Of a stretch of 64,000 nt of DNA, positions 17,809 to 26,939 are shown piece after piece (position 1 is the stretch's first letter; every line of letters starts with the position of its first letter). The translations under genes were made by a program, and so were the position numbers. The stretch is from Methylobacterium sp. PvR107 (GTDB taxonomy: Bacteria > Pseudomonadota > Alphaproteobacteria > Rhizobiales > Beijerinckiaceae): positions 4,739,501-4,803,500 of the forward strand of contig NZ_JAFIBW010000001.1 of NCBI RefSeq assembly GCF_017833295.1. The letters are read 5' to 3'. The notes beneath the pieces were generated by a model that was not told the origin of the DNA, searched no databases, and was given only the letters and a program-made list of their open reading frames with translations.

Positions 17809-18246
17809 ATGCCGCACCGGAACCCTGTCCCGATCAGCGCCATCGTTCTGGGTGTGGCCGGCCTCATCCCGTTTGTCGGATTCGCGGCCCTGGCGGTCTC
17901 CGGCACCGATGGCGGGTTGAGCAGCATCGGATTGGCGCCGCGCACCATCCTCTCCGCCTACGGGGCTGTGATCGCCTCCTTCCTGGGCGGCATCCGGTGG
18001 GGTGCCGCAGCCGCGCGCAATGCCGGGAACGGCGACTACATCGTGGCGATCGTCCCGTCCCTGGTGGCCTGGGCCGCCATGGCGGCGCCAGCGCCCTGGG
18101 ACCTGCGCATCCTCGGCGGTCTGGTGCTGGCCTGGGGCCTCATCGATCAGGACCTGCCCCGCCGCGGCCTTACACCGCTCTGGCTGGGCCGGCTGCGGCT
18201 GGTTCTGTCCGGCGTCGCCGGCGCCGCGTTGCTGGTTGCCGCCTGA
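17809..18246 (+). CDS. DUF3429 membrane protein
   Basis: A 145-residue inner-membrane protein with four to five hydrophobic segments and the family signature around SAYGAVIASFLGGIRWG, where Gly-Gly-x-Arg-Trp-Gly is strongly conserved in DUF3429. Function is unknown. A GGAGG ribosome binding site precedes the ATG at 17809. It converges on icd, with a strong shared hairpin between them. Confidence 0.85.
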   Translation: MPHRNPVPISAIVLGVAGLIPFVGFAALAVSGTDGGLSSIGLAPRTILSAYGAVIASFLGGIRWGAAAARNAGNGDYIVAIVPSLVAWAAMAAPAPWDLRILGGLVLAWGLIDQDLPRRGLTPLWLGRLRLVLSGVAGAALLVAA

Positions 18247-18300
18247 GCGCCTGTTCGACCCGCGGCCCAGCCGCATCATTCTTCTAGGATACGATAACGA

Positions 18301-18337
18301 CGAGAGCGGCGGGCGTCCGGAACGCCCGCCGCTCTCG
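18301..18337. terminator. Bidirectional hairpin between DUF3429 gene and icd
   Basis: A perfect 16-bp stem (18301-18316 paired with 18322-18337) around loop CCGGA, located between two convergent stops. The stem is exceptionally stable; a T tract is lacking on both sides. Confidence 0.65.
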
Positions 18338-18353
18338 AGGTCCGACGCGTGCC

Positions 18354-19568
18354 TCACGCACCCATGGCGGTCTTCAGGTTTTGGTCGACCTTGTCGAGGA
18401 AGCCCGTCGTGGACAGCCACTTCTGCTCGGGCCCGACCAGCAGCGCCAGATCCTTGGTCATGAAGCCAGCCTCGACCGTGTCGACGCAGACCTTCTCCAG
18501 GGTGGCTGAGAACTTCGCCAGATCGTCGTTGCCGTCGAGCTTGGCGCGGTGGGACAGGCCGCGGGTCCAGGCGAAGATCGACGCGATCGAGTTGGTCGAG
18601 GTCTCGCGGCCCTTCTGGTGCTCGCGGTAGTGGCGGGTGACGGTGCCGTGGGCGGCTTCGGCCTCCACGGTCTGGCCGTCCGGCGTCATCAGCACCGAAG
18701 TCATCAGGCCGAGCGATCCGAAGCCCTGCGCGGCCGTGTCCGACTGCACGTCGCCGTCATAGTTCTTGCATGCCCAGACGTAGCCGCCCGACCACTTCAG
18801 GCACGAGGCGACCATGTCGTCGATCAGGCGGTGCTCGTAGGTGATGCCGAGCGGCTTGAATTTGGCCTCGAACTCCTCCTCGTAGACCTTCTGGAACAGG
18901 TCCTTGAACCGGCCGTCATAGGCCTTGAGGATGGTGTTCTTGGTCGACAGGTAGACCGGGTACTTGCGCGCCAACCCGTAGTTCAACGAAGCGCGGGCGA
19001 AGTCGATGATCGACTGGTCGAGGTTGTACATCGACATGGCGACGCCGGCCTCCGGGAACTTGAAGACCTCCTTCTCGATGACCGTGCCGTCGTCACCCTC
19101 GAACTTGATGGTCAGGCGGCCCTTGCCGGGCACCTTGAAGTCGGTGGCGCGATATTGGTCGCCGTAGGCGTGGCGGCCGATCACGAAGGGCTGGGTCCAG
19201 CCGGGGACGAGGCGCGGCACGTTCTTGCAGATGATCGGCTCGCGGAAGATCACGCCGCCCAGGATGTTGCGGATCGTGCCGTTCGGCGACCGCCACATCT
19301 CCTTGAGGCCGAATTCCTGCACCCGTTGCTCGTCGGGGGTGATGGTGGCGCACTTCACGCCGACGCCGTGGCGCTTGATCGCCTCGGCGGCATCGACCGT
19401 CACCTTGTCGTTGGTCGCGTCGCGGTGCTCGACGCCGAGGTCGTAATACTCGAGGTCGACATCGAGATAGGGGTGAATGAGCTTGTTCTTGATCTCGGCC
19501 CAGATGATCCGGGTCATCTCGTCGCCGTCGAGTTCGACGACGGGGTTTGCTACCTTGATCTTCGCCAT
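18354..19568 (-). CDS. icd: Isocitrate dehydrogenase, NADP-dependent (type II)
   Basis: A 404-residue TCA-cycle enzyme converting isocitrate to 2-oxoglutarate with NADPH production. It belongs to the eukaryote-like homodimeric subfamily, as seen from the start [20 protein letters not shown], the length near 404, [19 protein letters not shown], and the C-terminal [29 protein letters not shown]. The ATG at 19568 follows GGGAAGG and matches the family N-terminus. It feeds 2-oxoglutarate to the GltBD reaction encoded later in the window. Confidence 0.97.
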   Translation of the reverse strand: MAKIKVANPVVELDGDEMTRIIWAEIKNKLIHPYLDVDLEYYDLGVEHRDATNDKVTVDAAEAIKRHGVGVKCATITPDEQRVQEFGLKEMWRSPNGTIRNILGGVIFREPIICKNVPRLVPGWTQPFVIGRHAYGDQYRATDFKVPGKGRLTIKFEGDDGTVIEKEVFKFPEAGVAMSMYNLDQSIIDFARASLNYGLARKYPVYLSTKNTILKAYDGRFKDLFQKVYEEEFEAKFKPLGITYEHRLIDDMVASCLKWSGGYVWACKNYDGDVQSDTAAQGFGSLGLMTSVLMTPDGQTVEAEAAHGTVTRHYREHQKGRETSTNSIASIFAWTRGLSHRAKLDGNDDLAKFSATLEKVCVDTVEAGFMTKDLALLVGPEQKWLSTTGFLDKVDQNLKTAMGA

Positions 19569-19774
19569 GGGCCGATGCCTTCCCGCCTTGTTCCGGTGCA
19601 CGGCATGCAAGCGCCGTGCGGTCGCCGCCCTGAGAGCCGTTTCCGGCGTCCCGGGCCGGAATCGCCCCGCGACATAGCGCGGGCCTTCCGGCGACGGAAG
19701 GCGCGCACTGTCATCCGGCCGGCTTCGTCACCCAACCCTCGACGGGCGAGGGCCGACCATGCCAGACGGCCGAC

Positions 19775-20548
19775 ATGACGAGCCGCGATTCACAGGAAGA
19801 CGCCCCGAGGAAGGCTACCGAGATCCCGCCTGGGGTCGCCCCGGCCGTCATCCTGGTGGAGCCGCAGCTCGCCGAGAATATCGGCATGACCGCCCGCGCC
19901 ATGGCGAATTTCGGTCTTTCGGAACTGCGCCTCGTCAACCCGAAGAACGGCTGGCCCAAGAAGGGCGTCCGCGAGGCGGCCTCCGGCGCGACGCATGTCC
20001 TGGACGGCGCCACGATCTTCGGCAGCGTCGCCGAGGCCATCGCCGACTGCCGCTACGTCCTGGCAACCACGGCGCGCGAGCGCGGGCAGATGAAGCGGGT
20101 CTTCGCGCCCGAAGAGGCCATGGGCGAACTGGTGGCCCGCGACGGCCAGCGCACCGCGGTGATGTTCGGGCGCGAGCGGGTCGGGCTGACCAACGACGAG
20201 GTGTCGCTCGCCGACGCGATCATCACCTTTCCGGTGTCACCGGATTTTCCCTCGCTGAATCTCGCTCAGGCGGTACTGCTGGTCGGCTACACGTGGCGGC
20301 AGGCGAGCGGGCGGGCGCAGCTGCCCTTCTCGGGCGAGCTGCTCTCGCCGCCGGCGACCCGCGAGGCGCTGATCGCGCTGTTCGGAAGCCTAGAGGGCGC
20401 TTTGGACGAAGCCGGTTTCTACCCGCCGGAGAAGAAGGAGATCATCGCCCGAAACATGCGCGACATGCTCCACCGCATGAGCCTGACCGAGCAGGACGTG
20501 CGGACATTCCGCGGCGCGCTCCGGGCCTTGACGCGAAAGGGCGGCTGA
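19775..20548 (+). CDS. trmJ: TrmJ-type tRNA (cytidine/uridine-2'-O-)-methyltransferase
   Basis: A 257-residue SPOUT-class RNA methyltransferase. The three SpoU motifs are visible: motif 1 ENIGMTARAMANFG, motif 2 VMFGRERVGLTNDEV, motif 3 FPSLNLAQAVLLVGY. The C-terminal helical extension with YPPEKKEIIARNMRDML is characteristic of the TrmJ branch, which methylates nucleotide 32 of tRNAs with SAM. It is divergent from icd, and its stop abuts the end of the convergent 61-residue gene. Confidence 0.88.
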   Translation: MTSRDSQEDAPRKATEIPPGVAPAVILVEPQLAENIGMTARAMANFGLSELRLVNPKNGWPKKGVREAASGATHVLDGATIFGSVAEAIADCRYVLATTARERGQMKRVFAPEEAMGELVARDGQRTAVMFGRERVGLTNDEVSLADAIITFPVSPDFPSLNLAQAVLLVGYTWRQASGRAQLPFSGELLSPPATREALIALFGSLEGALDEAGFYPPEKKEIIARNMRDMLHRMSLTEQDVRTFRGALRALTRKGG

Positions 20549-20734
20549 TCAGCTGGAGGCCGGTTCCATTACCGGGGGGGTGCCGCCGCCGAAGCAGCGG
20601 CCAACCGCCTCCCAGAACGCCGCCTGCTCCTCGAGGGTGCATTGGGCCATCCGCGCCTCGACCTTGGCGCGGCCGGCCACCGCATCGGGCGTCGCGGCGG
20701 CGTCCGCCTCGCTCGGGTTTCTCGCCTCGGCCAT
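20549..20734 (-). CDS. Small hypothetical protein
   Basis: A 61-residue Ala-rich acidic protein (MAEARNPSEADAAATPDAV, then EEQAAFWEAVGRCFGGG). A strong GGAGG lies 7 bases before the ATG at 20734, which supports translation. It is divergent from ccmA and abuts trmJ. No family is recognised. Confidence 0.6.
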   Translation of the reverse strand: MAEARNPSEADAAATPDAVAGRAKVEARMAQCTLEEQAAFWEAVGRCFGGGTPPVMEPASS

Positions 20735-20803
20735 GGGCAATCCTCCGTTGCAGAACGAAAGCGCAGCTGAACCGTGCGGTTCCGTTCCACGGCGCAATCG
20801 GGC

Positions 20804-21499
20804 ATGGAGACGACACTTCGCGAAACAGCGGCGGGCGACGGGACGAGGGCGGGGGAACGAGTGCGGCTCAGCGTGGACGATCTGGCTTGCCGCCGCTCCG
20901 GGCGTCGCATCTTCGCCAACCTGTCCTTCGCCCTCGGACCGGGTGACGCCCTTTCGGTGACCGGGCGGAACGGCGCGGGCAAGTCGAGCCTGCTCGCCAT
21001 CCTATCGGGCCGCCTTCGGCCCGATGCCGGGCGGATCACGGTCGCAGATGTCGGGGAGGCAGGCCTTCAGGAATGCCTGCACACGGTCGGCCACCGTGAC
21101 GGGCTGAAATCTTCCCTGACGGCGGGGGAGAATCTCCTGTTCGCGCAGCGTCTCCTCGGTGCGCCGCGCCTCGACCCGCACGCCGCGCTGGAGCGCCTCG
21201 GCCTCAGCCATGCGCACGACCTGCCGGTGGCTTACCTCTCGGCCGGCCAGCGGCGGCGCGTGGCCCTCGCCAGGCTGCTGGTTTGCGACCGGCCGCTCTG
21301 GCTTCTGGACGAGCCGAGTGCGGCCTTGGATACGGCCTCGCAGGCGGTGCTCGCCGAGCTGATGGACGGACATCGGGCCGGCGGCGGCCTCGTGATCGCC
21401 GCCACCCACCAATCCCTCGGCCTGGCCGGCGCGGCCGAACTTCGCATCGACGCAGCCGCCGTGGTGCCACTGGCGGACGTGCTGGAGGAATGGGCGTGA
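20804..21499 (+). CDS. ccmA: Heme exporter ATP-binding protein CcmA
   Basis: A 231-residue ABC ATPase of the system I cytochrome c maturation pathway; with CcmB/C/D it releases holo-CcmE for heme delivery. Visible motifs are Walker A GRNGAGKSS, signature YLSAGQRRR (a known CcmA variant of LSGGQ), Walker B LWLLDEPSAAL and the switch His in ATHQS. The start is taken at the ATG at 20804 (METTLRE); an upstream in-frame start at 20774 is possible. The stop overlaps the start of ccmB. Confidence 0.92.
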   Translation: METTLRETAAGDGTRAGERVRLSVDDLACRRSGRRIFANLSFALGPGDALSVTGRNGAGKSSLLAILSGRLRPDAGRITVADVGEAGLQECLHTVGHRDGLKSSLTAGENLLFAQRLLGAPRLDPHAALERLGLSHAHDLPVAYLSAGQRRRVALARLLVCDRPLWLLDEPSAALDTASQAVLAELMDGHRAGGGLVIAATHQSLGLAGAAELRIDAAAVVPLADVLEEWA

Positions 21500-22164
21500 T
21501 TCGGGCTTGCCTCGCCCTCATCGCCCGCGACCTGCGACTCGCCGGCCGCGTCGGCGGCTCGGGCGCCCTGTCGCTGGTCTTCTTCCTGATGATCGTCGCG
21601 CTGGTGCCCTTCGCCCTCGGGCCCGACCTCAACCTGCTGTCGCGGATCGGCCCGGCGATCCTGTGGCTCGCCGCGGTGCTGGCGACGCTGATCGGGCTCG
21701 ACCGCCTGTTCCAGGCCGACGAGGAAGACGGCTCCCTCGACTTGATGACCGCCGCGCCGGTGCCGCTCGAACTCGTGGTGCTCGGCAAGGTGACGGCGCA
21801 CTGGCTGACCACCGGCCTGCCGCTCGCCCTCGCCGCGCCGCTCTTCGGTCTCCTGGTCGCCCTCGACGGCACCGCCATGGGTGCGACGTCCCTGACGCTT
21901 CTGGCCGGCACGCCGGCGCTGAGCTTCATCGGCGCGGTGGGCGCGGCGCTGACCGCCTCCATTCGCCGGGGCGGCCTGATCCTAGCCGTGCTGGTCCTGC
22001 CGCTGATGATCCCGACTCTGATCTTCGGCGTCTCGGCCGCGCAGGCGGCGAGCGGCGGGACGGTGCCGTTCCTCGTGCCCCTGGCCGTGCTGGCCGCGCT
22101 GACGCTGATCGCCGCCGTGGTCGGAACGCTGGCGGCGGCGGCGGCTTTGCGGTGGCCGGAGTGA
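21496..22164 (+). CDS. ccmB: Heme exporter membrane protein CcmB
   Basis: A 222-residue inner-membrane protein with about six hydrophobic segments, matching CcmB (FQADEEDGSLDLMTAAPVPL in the first loop is a family hallmark). It forms the exporter complex with CcmA. The GTG at 21496 has GGAGG 7 bases upstream and overlaps the ccmA stop as GTGA; an ATG at 21490 is an alternative. Downstream one would expect ccmC and ccmD, but only decayed, unrelated genes follow. Confidence 0.93.
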   Translation: MIRACLALIARDLRLAGRVGGSGALSLVFFLMIVALVPFALGPDLNLLSRIGPAILWLAAVLATLIGLDRLFQADEEDGSLDLMTAAPVPLELVVLGKVTAHWLTTGLPLALAAPLFGLLVALDGTAMGATSLTLLAGTPALSFIGAVGAALTASIRRGGLILAVLVLPLMIPTLIFGVSAAQAASGGTVPFLVPLAVLAALTLIAAVVGTLAAAAALRWPE

Positions 22165-22240
22165 GGCTTGACGATCGAGCGCTGTCGGGCCGGAGATCGT
22201 CACATCAAAGCGCAGACATCTAATCCAGCGGAGGGTCAGC

Positions 22241-22607
22241 TTATAATTTCAGAAAGCACTCGTAATCCCCGTCGATGTCTTCCGTCCCTCGGAAGGTCGA
22301 TTCCTCGACGTTGTCGTCGTCAAAGCACTCGATCTCGAGGCGCAACCCATAGAGCGTTGTGTCGACGTTGATCGTATCTGGCCGATCCCGCGCCAGCCGA
22401 AAGGAAATTTTAGCCCCCTACAGCATCTTCAAGATCTCAAAAATCGTCACGTTCTCGATATTTCAAGCTCATCATTTAAAATACTGCCCCAGCGAATAGC
22501 ATCATCTATACGTTGTCATCGGGTTTCAGGACCGCGATGAACTGCTTTGATTGCTTGATTTCGACCGATATGATCGCTGATTTAGCCGACCGTACATCAT
22601 AGGGTAT
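22241..22607 (-). pseudogene. Decayed immunity-like gene (third remnant)
   Basis: Minus-strand coding remnants in successive frames. Read from 22607 down: IPYDVRSAKSAIISVEIKQS with KQFIAVLKPDDN, a shift to DDAIRWGSILNDELEI, another to IENVTIFEILKML, an in-frame TAG at 22418-22420, then AKISFRLARDRPDTINVDTT and YGLRLEIECFDDD through to a TAA at 22241. Joined, they would make a soluble acidic protein of about 120 residues. The last part resembles small immunity-type proteins with an EIEFFEDxHVEFS-like strand pattern; this is recognition by eye, not a search. At least two frameshifts and one nonsense codon are needed. Confidence 0.55.
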
Positions 22608-23205
22608 GTTCCAGAGGAAACGGCGTTGAGAGCCAATAGGGTTCGAGTTTCATGCCGATGATGTTGGTGGTCTCCCAGTCGTGCAGCAACCGCGCCAGCG
22701 CCACGCGGTCGCCAGCCATCAGCGGTTCGGTTAATAAGCACCACTGGTCGTAGACGTATTGGCTCGAAGCATCTGGGGTAATTATACCCGGCACATACTT
22801 GTGCTTCACAGATTGTCACTCGGCCTGCGCGACCGGAATTTCGCCCAGCGCGACATGCATCACCGTCTTCCAAGGCGGATGTTGAGCAAAGGAATTGTGC
22901 TCGTGTGAACGAAGATGGGCGATCGTCATCTCCAACGTATCGAGAGAAGAGAACACCGGCAGGATCCTGGCTTGGACTTGATCGACGAAGTCGCCGGGCC
23001 TGGTGGGGTCGTCCCATTCGCAGAGCCCGGTCTGTCCCTTAGGATTGTATTGAAGCGATCGGCCCAACAGCGCGAACGCGCCGCTCAGACTGATGAACGC
23101 GTAATGGCCTGGCTCAAATCGAGTATCGATCCACCAGTCGACTGTGAAATAGCCCCTCTTTGGTCTGTTGTGGATTCGAATATAACGGGTCCAGTGAGTG
23201 ACTGG
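22597..23205 (-). pseudogene. Decayed immunity-like gene with in-frame stop
   Basis: One reading frame continues from about 23205 (THWTRYIRIHNRPKRGYF) through DWWIDTRFEPGHYAFISLSG and FAQHPPWKTVMHVALGEIP. It then meets a TGA at 22816-22818 and resumes in the same frame as SVKHKYVPGIITPDASSQYV to EPYWLSTPFPLE, ending at 22597. The continuity on both sides of the TGA shows a nonsense mutation rather than two genes. The 5' end is lost into the frame of the preceding remnant. The position directly after a toxin-like C-terminal domain suggests an immunity protein, but this is inference. Confidence 0.55.
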
Positions 23206-24159
23206 GATAAGGATACTTCCTGAGCGCAGTTGCGGCGAGCTGTGCTGCCCGCGCCATTGTGATCTGAGAATGTCCTGTCTTACGATCATAGGCACACACG
23301 GTCTGTGTGGCCGTGACGTTTTCCAACAGATTGAGCCGGACGTTGCCGGGGTTTCGAGGGTTTAGTGGGCGTCCGAAGGGATTGATTAGGATTTCTGCTG
23401 TGAAATCGGGATCCTTCTGCGAATTAACACGTCGTGCCACTTCAATATGAACTTGGCTGCCGAATTTAGTCGGATTGCGGTAATTACCTGATGCGCGGAC
23501 TGACTGCGTGACATCGTCGACGATGGCCAAGACTTCTCCATTGCGCGGGCATGCGCCGTCGAGAGCCTGCTGATTGAGCGTCCCGACCCAGGGTGTCAGG
23601 ACCGTCAGGATCGAGTTGAAGAGTCCGCACCGCCTTGACGGCGGCAAGAGCGCCTTCGATCGCTAGCGGAACGGCCGGCAGGAGGGCGGGCTGTACGAGA
23701 GGTGCCGAGACGAGGTCCGTCGCCGTAAACGTGCTGCGCGACAGCACATCACCGGTCTGTCCGTCCCGGATCGTCTGCGTTTCCCCGGATGTCTCGAAGA
23801 TCCGGCTTTCGCCGTCCGGCGCGATAACCGTGTGTTGTTTGGCGAAGGGCGTTCGCCCCGCGTGTCTTCGGAGCGACAGGACGCGTGTCCCATCTTCCAG
23901 CGTTGTGGTTTCGCGGGGGCGGCTCTTGAGGAGAGGGGCCGCCGGGCCGATCCTCGTGGAGTGAGGCCCATTGGCCATCGCTGGGGCCTTGCACCCACTC
24001 ACCGCCGTTTGGCTGTCCCGCTGGTGCGCGCGGCTGCGTCACCCAGTCTTCGGCTCGGAGTTGCCGCTGCAGCCGGATCAGCTTGGTCTCCAGGGCGAGG
24101 CCGGCAAGAACGTTGCGCAGTACGATCGCCTCGCCGTGCGGTCGAGACTGGTCGCGCAT
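23114..24159 (-). pseudogene. Decayed toxin-like gene with two frameshifts
   Basis: It starts at the ATG at 24159 (AGG five bases upstream). The first frame encodes MRDQSRPHGEAIVLRNVLAG and PRAPAGQPNGGEW, an N-terminal motif common in rhizobial pre-toxin-like proteins. A frameshift near 23935-23955 is needed to reach ETTTLEDGTRVLSLRRHAGR through AIEGALAAVKAVRTL. A second near 23615 reaches FNSILTVLTPWVGTLNQQ and QVHIEVARRVNSQKDPDFTA, then VRLNLLENVTATQTVCAYDRKTG. This last block resembles the RLDvvE...YDlKTG C-terminal domain of polymorphic toxins, possibly nuclease-like. The family assignment is tentative; the frameshifts are read directly. Confidence 0.6.
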
Positions 24160-24267
24160 CGTCGCCTCGCTCCGCCATTCCGCGGTTCGACCGGAACAAA
24201 AAAATATAGGACAAATGTCAAGATCTAAGACACGTGGCTCGTTCCGTGGCGTGCGGTCTGTTCCGCG

Positions 24268-24296
24268 TTGACGCAGCGCGCGCCCCTCACTATAGA
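24268..24296 (+). promoter_or_regulatory. Sigma-70 type promoter of rpsT
   Basis: TTGACG (24268-24273) and TATAGA (24291-24296) are separated by 17 bp, a near-consensus housekeeping promoter. Transcription from it would give a leader of about 125 nt before rpsT. Confidence 0.75.
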
Positions 24297-24427
24297 GACC
24301 GCTTCGCCGAGGGGCCGCGCTTTCGCGCGCGCTGCGTCTCGGCCATCGCCAGACAACCTGACGCGACGACCGATTTCCGGCACAGCCGGCCCGTCGGCAT
24401 CGCCCGACGAGAAACACGAGGACGTAC

Positions 24428-24694
24428 ATGGCCAACACCGCTTCGGCCAAGAAGATGACCCGCAAGATCGCCAAGCGCACGGCGATCAACCGCTCGCGCC
24501 GCTCGCGCATGCGCACCTTCGTCCGCAAGGTCGAAGAGGCCATCGCCACGGGCAACCAGCAGGATGCGCTGGCCGCTCTCCGCGCCGCCGAGCCCGAGAT
24601 GATGCGCGCCGCGCAGCACGGCATCGTTCACAAGAACAATGCCTCGCGGAAGGTCTCGCGCCTCGCCGCCCGGGTGAAGGCGCTCGCCGCCTAA
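24428..24694 (+). CDS. rpsT: 30S ribosomal protein S20
   Basis: An 88-residue, Lys/Arg/Ala-rich protein with the S20 signature ([20 protein letters not shown], then [19 protein letters not shown]). It binds 16S rRNA during small-subunit assembly. GAGG precedes the ATG. A near-consensus promoter lies upstream and an intrinsic terminator follows 26 bp after the stop, so it is transcribed separately from dnaA. Confidence 0.98.
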   Translation: MANTASAKKMTRKIAKRTAINRSRRSRMRTFVRKVEEAIATGNQQDALAALRAAEPEMMRAAQHGIVHKNNASRKVSRLAARVKALAA

Positions 24695-24720
24695 CGCACC
24701 CACACAGTCCAGACGGTTTC

Positions 24721-24747
24721 AAGCCCGGCCATCGCGCCGGGCTTTTT
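24721..24747 (+). terminator. Rho-independent terminator of rpsT
   Basis: A 9-bp stem AAGCCCGGC/GCCGGGCTT (24721-24729, 24736-24744) with loop CATCGC runs directly into a tract of five T residues. Confidence 0.85.
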
Positions 24748-24810
24748 CGTGCGCGCTTTCCGGGCGGGGCTCGGCCGCGCACTTGATCCCGAACCGTTAA
24801 CCCTATCCAA

Positions 24811-25083
24811 GAATCGACGCGATTGCAGAGTCTGGGATCGGCGTGTAGCTTAACAGAAACTGACACTCCACAAGCAAAACACTGCGATTTCGGGACTCCG
24901 CCGAATCAATCTGATTCGCCAAGACTCTAGCGACCGTGTTGAGCGCCCTTGGGAACACTTGCCGACAGCGCTCCGCGCCATCCCCGCAAGTCCCAGTGTT
25001 AAAGGAACTGTAGGTAATTGTTGATAGGCTCTTCCAATCGGCAAATGGTCCCCGTGGAGGGGTTGACTCCATGAGTTGGACTC
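24811..25083. promoter_or_regulatory. dnaA leader with eight GANTC (CcrM) sites
   Basis: GANTC occurs at 24811, 24828, 24894, 24903, 24913, 24923, 25065 and 25079. Four of these sit 9, 10 and 10 bp apart between 24894 and 24927, and the pair at 24903/24913 forms an inverted repeat GAATCA-ATC-TGATTC. In alphaproteobacteria GANTC is the target of the cell-cycle methylase CcrM. The span lies between the rpsT terminator and dnaA and is otherwise gene-free. No match to a consensus DnaA box (TTATCCACA) was found in it. Confidence 0.6.
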
Positions 25084-25084
25084 T

Positions 25085-25106
25085 GTCCCGCCCGTTCGTG
25101 CGGGAC
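25085..25106 (+). promoter_or_regulatory. Hairpin in the dnaA leader
   Basis: A 7-bp stem GTCCCGC/GCGGGAC around loop CCGTTCGT, 66 bp before the dnaA start. It is not followed by a T tract, so a leader structure is more likely than a terminator. Confidence 0.35.
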
Positions 25107-25171
25107 GCTGAGGGCGTAATTCGTGCGTACGCGCGGCCTGCGGATTTCCGTGGGCAGCGTCGGGAGAGCCA

Positions 25172-26668
25172 ATGATGCGTGTCGACGGAACGGTGGCGAG
25201 CGACGACGAGGGTGGCCGCAGCGGCGGCGGACCGGATTACGGATCGGCCTGGGCGCGGGTGAAGCGCCGGCTCCGCGCGGAACTCGGCGAGGACGTGTTC
25301 GCCAGCTGGTTCGCCCGCCTGGAGCTCGAGTCGGTTGCGGGCGGCGCGGCCCGCCTCACGGTGCCGACCCGCTTCCTCAAGAGCTGGATCGAGTCGCACT
25401 ACCTCGATCGCGTGTTGAACACCTTCAAGGCCGAGGTCGAGGAGATCGTCCGGATCGAGGTCGGCGTGCGCGGGACCGGTGCACCGGTCCGGCCGGTCAC
25501 TGCGGGATCCGCCAAGCCCAATCCGGCCAGCGGGCCACTTGCGCGCCTCCACGCCGCCGGCACTCCGGTGCCGGTCGCGGCTGTCACGCCTGCACCGGAT
25601 GCTCGGAACGCGGACGCCGGCGGCGATCTCAGCGGCACCCCCCTCGACAACCGGCTGACCTTCGCGAGCTTCGTGATCGGGCGCTCCAACGCCCTGGCCC
25701 ATGCCGCCGCCGAGCGCGTGGCCAACCACCAGGGTGAGGGCGCGCTCTACAATCCCCTTTACCTCCATGCCGGCGTCGGCCTGGGCAAGACTCACCTGCT
25801 GCACGGCATCGGCCATGCCGCCCGCGAAGCCGGGCGCCGGGTGATCTACCTGACGGCCGACCGCTTCATGTACGGCTTCGTCAACGCCCTGAAGACCCAG
25901 TCGGCGCTGGCCTACAAGGAGCGCCTGCGCGGCATCGACCTTTTGATCCTCGACGACGTGCAGTTCATTCAGGGCAAGTCGATCCAGGCCGAGTTCGGCC
26001 ACACGATCAACGCGCTGATCGATGCCGGTCGCCAGGTGGTCGTCGCCTCCGACCGGCCCCCGACCGAGCTTGAAGCCCTCGACGAGCGCGTCCGCTCCCG
26101 GCTCGGCGGCGGCCTCGTCGTCGAGATCACCGCCCTCGACGAGGCCCTGCGCGTCTCGATCCTGTCGGCGCGTCTGGCCGCCGTGCGGGCTTCGCATCCG
26201 GGCTTCGACGTCTCGCCGCAGGTGGCCTCTTACGTGGCCCGCGCGATCACGGCGAACGGCCGCGATCTCGAAGGTGCGGTAAACCGGCTGCTGGCCCACG
26301 CGACGCTCACCGGCACCGCCGTGACCATGGAGACCGCCGAGAGCGCGATCCGTGACCTCGTGAAGAACCGCGAGCCGAAGCGGATCAAGATCGAGGATAT
26401 CCAGAAGCTCGTCGCCTCGCGCTACAACGTCTCGCGGTCGGACATCCTGTCGGAGCGGCGGACCGCCGCCGTGGTCAAGCCGCGCCAGATCGCCATGTAC
26501 CTCTCGAAGGTGCTGACCCTGCGCTCGCTACCCGAGATCGGCCGCCGATTCGGCGGGCGTGATCACACCACGGTGCTCCACGCCGTGCGCAAGATCGAGA
26601 AGCAGATCGGCGAAGATTCGGTCCTGGGCGATGAGGTCGAGCTCTTGAAGCGCATGCTTCAGGATTGA
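25172..26668 (+). CDS. dnaA: Chromosomal replication initiator protein DnaA
   Basis: A 498-residue AAA+ initiator that binds DnaA boxes at oriC. Domain I (about 20-90) contains [12 protein letters not shown] and the strands [14 protein letters not shown] variable Ala/Pro-rich linker (about 95-155) follows. The AAA+ core has Walker [11 protein letters not shown] and Walker [10 protein letters not shown], and domain IV ends with the DnaA signature [15 protein letters not shown]. Two tandem ATGs at 25172 and 25175 are possible starts, with GGGAG just upstream. The rpsT-dnaA order is common in Hyphomicrobiales. Confidence 0.98.
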   Translation: MMRVDGTVASDDEGGRSGGGPDYGSAWARVKRRLRAELGEDVFASWFARLELESVAGGAARLTVPTRFLKSWIESHYLDRVLNTFKAEVEEIVRIEVGVRGTGAPVRPVTAGSAKPNPASGPLARLHAAGTPVPVAAVTPAPDARNADAGGDLSGTPLDNRLTFASFVIGRSNALAHAAAERVANHQGEGALYNPLYLHAGVGLGKTHLLHGIGHAAREAGRRVIYLTADRFMYGFVNALKTQSALAYKERLRGIDLLILDDVQFIQGKSIQAEFGHTINALIDAGRQVVVASDRPPTELEALDERVRSRLGGGLVVEITALDEALRVSILSARLAAVRASHPGFDVSPQVASYVARAITANGRDLEGAVNRLLAHATLTGTAVTMETAESAIRDLVKNREPKRIKIEDIQKLVASRYNVSRSDILSERRTAAVVKPRQIAMYLSKVLTLRSLPEIGRRFGGRDHTTVLHAVRKIEKQIGEDSVLGDEVELLKRMLQD

Positions 26669-26939
26669 AGTAAAACGCACGTCGCTGGAGGCTATACTCT
26701 TCCACGTCCGGCGACGGTGCCGTCCTGGTCCATGCGCGGCGGCTCTCGATCGGCTCCGATCGGCGCGCCGGCCGGACGATCACTTCCAAAAGCTCCGCGT
26801 TGTCACGCGCTCTCCGTCGGTCCCGACCATTTCGGGGCTGGCCGAGGGCGCGCGCACCGTGGCACACTGGCGCGAACCGAGACGGCCCTGTAAGGCCGCG
26901 TCGCCGACCGGCGAGAACCGACGCCCCGGGGGAAAGCTG

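Noticed and set aside
24160..24624. Upstream extension of the toxin-like frame across rpsT
   Set aside because: The frame stays open antisense to rpsT by composition only; the ATG at 24159 with its ribosome binding site is the natural start.
24745..25171. Chromosomal origin with DnaA boxes next to dnaA
   Set aside because: No match to TTATCCACA or a close variant was found, so oriC is not called, although the GANTC cluster is reported.
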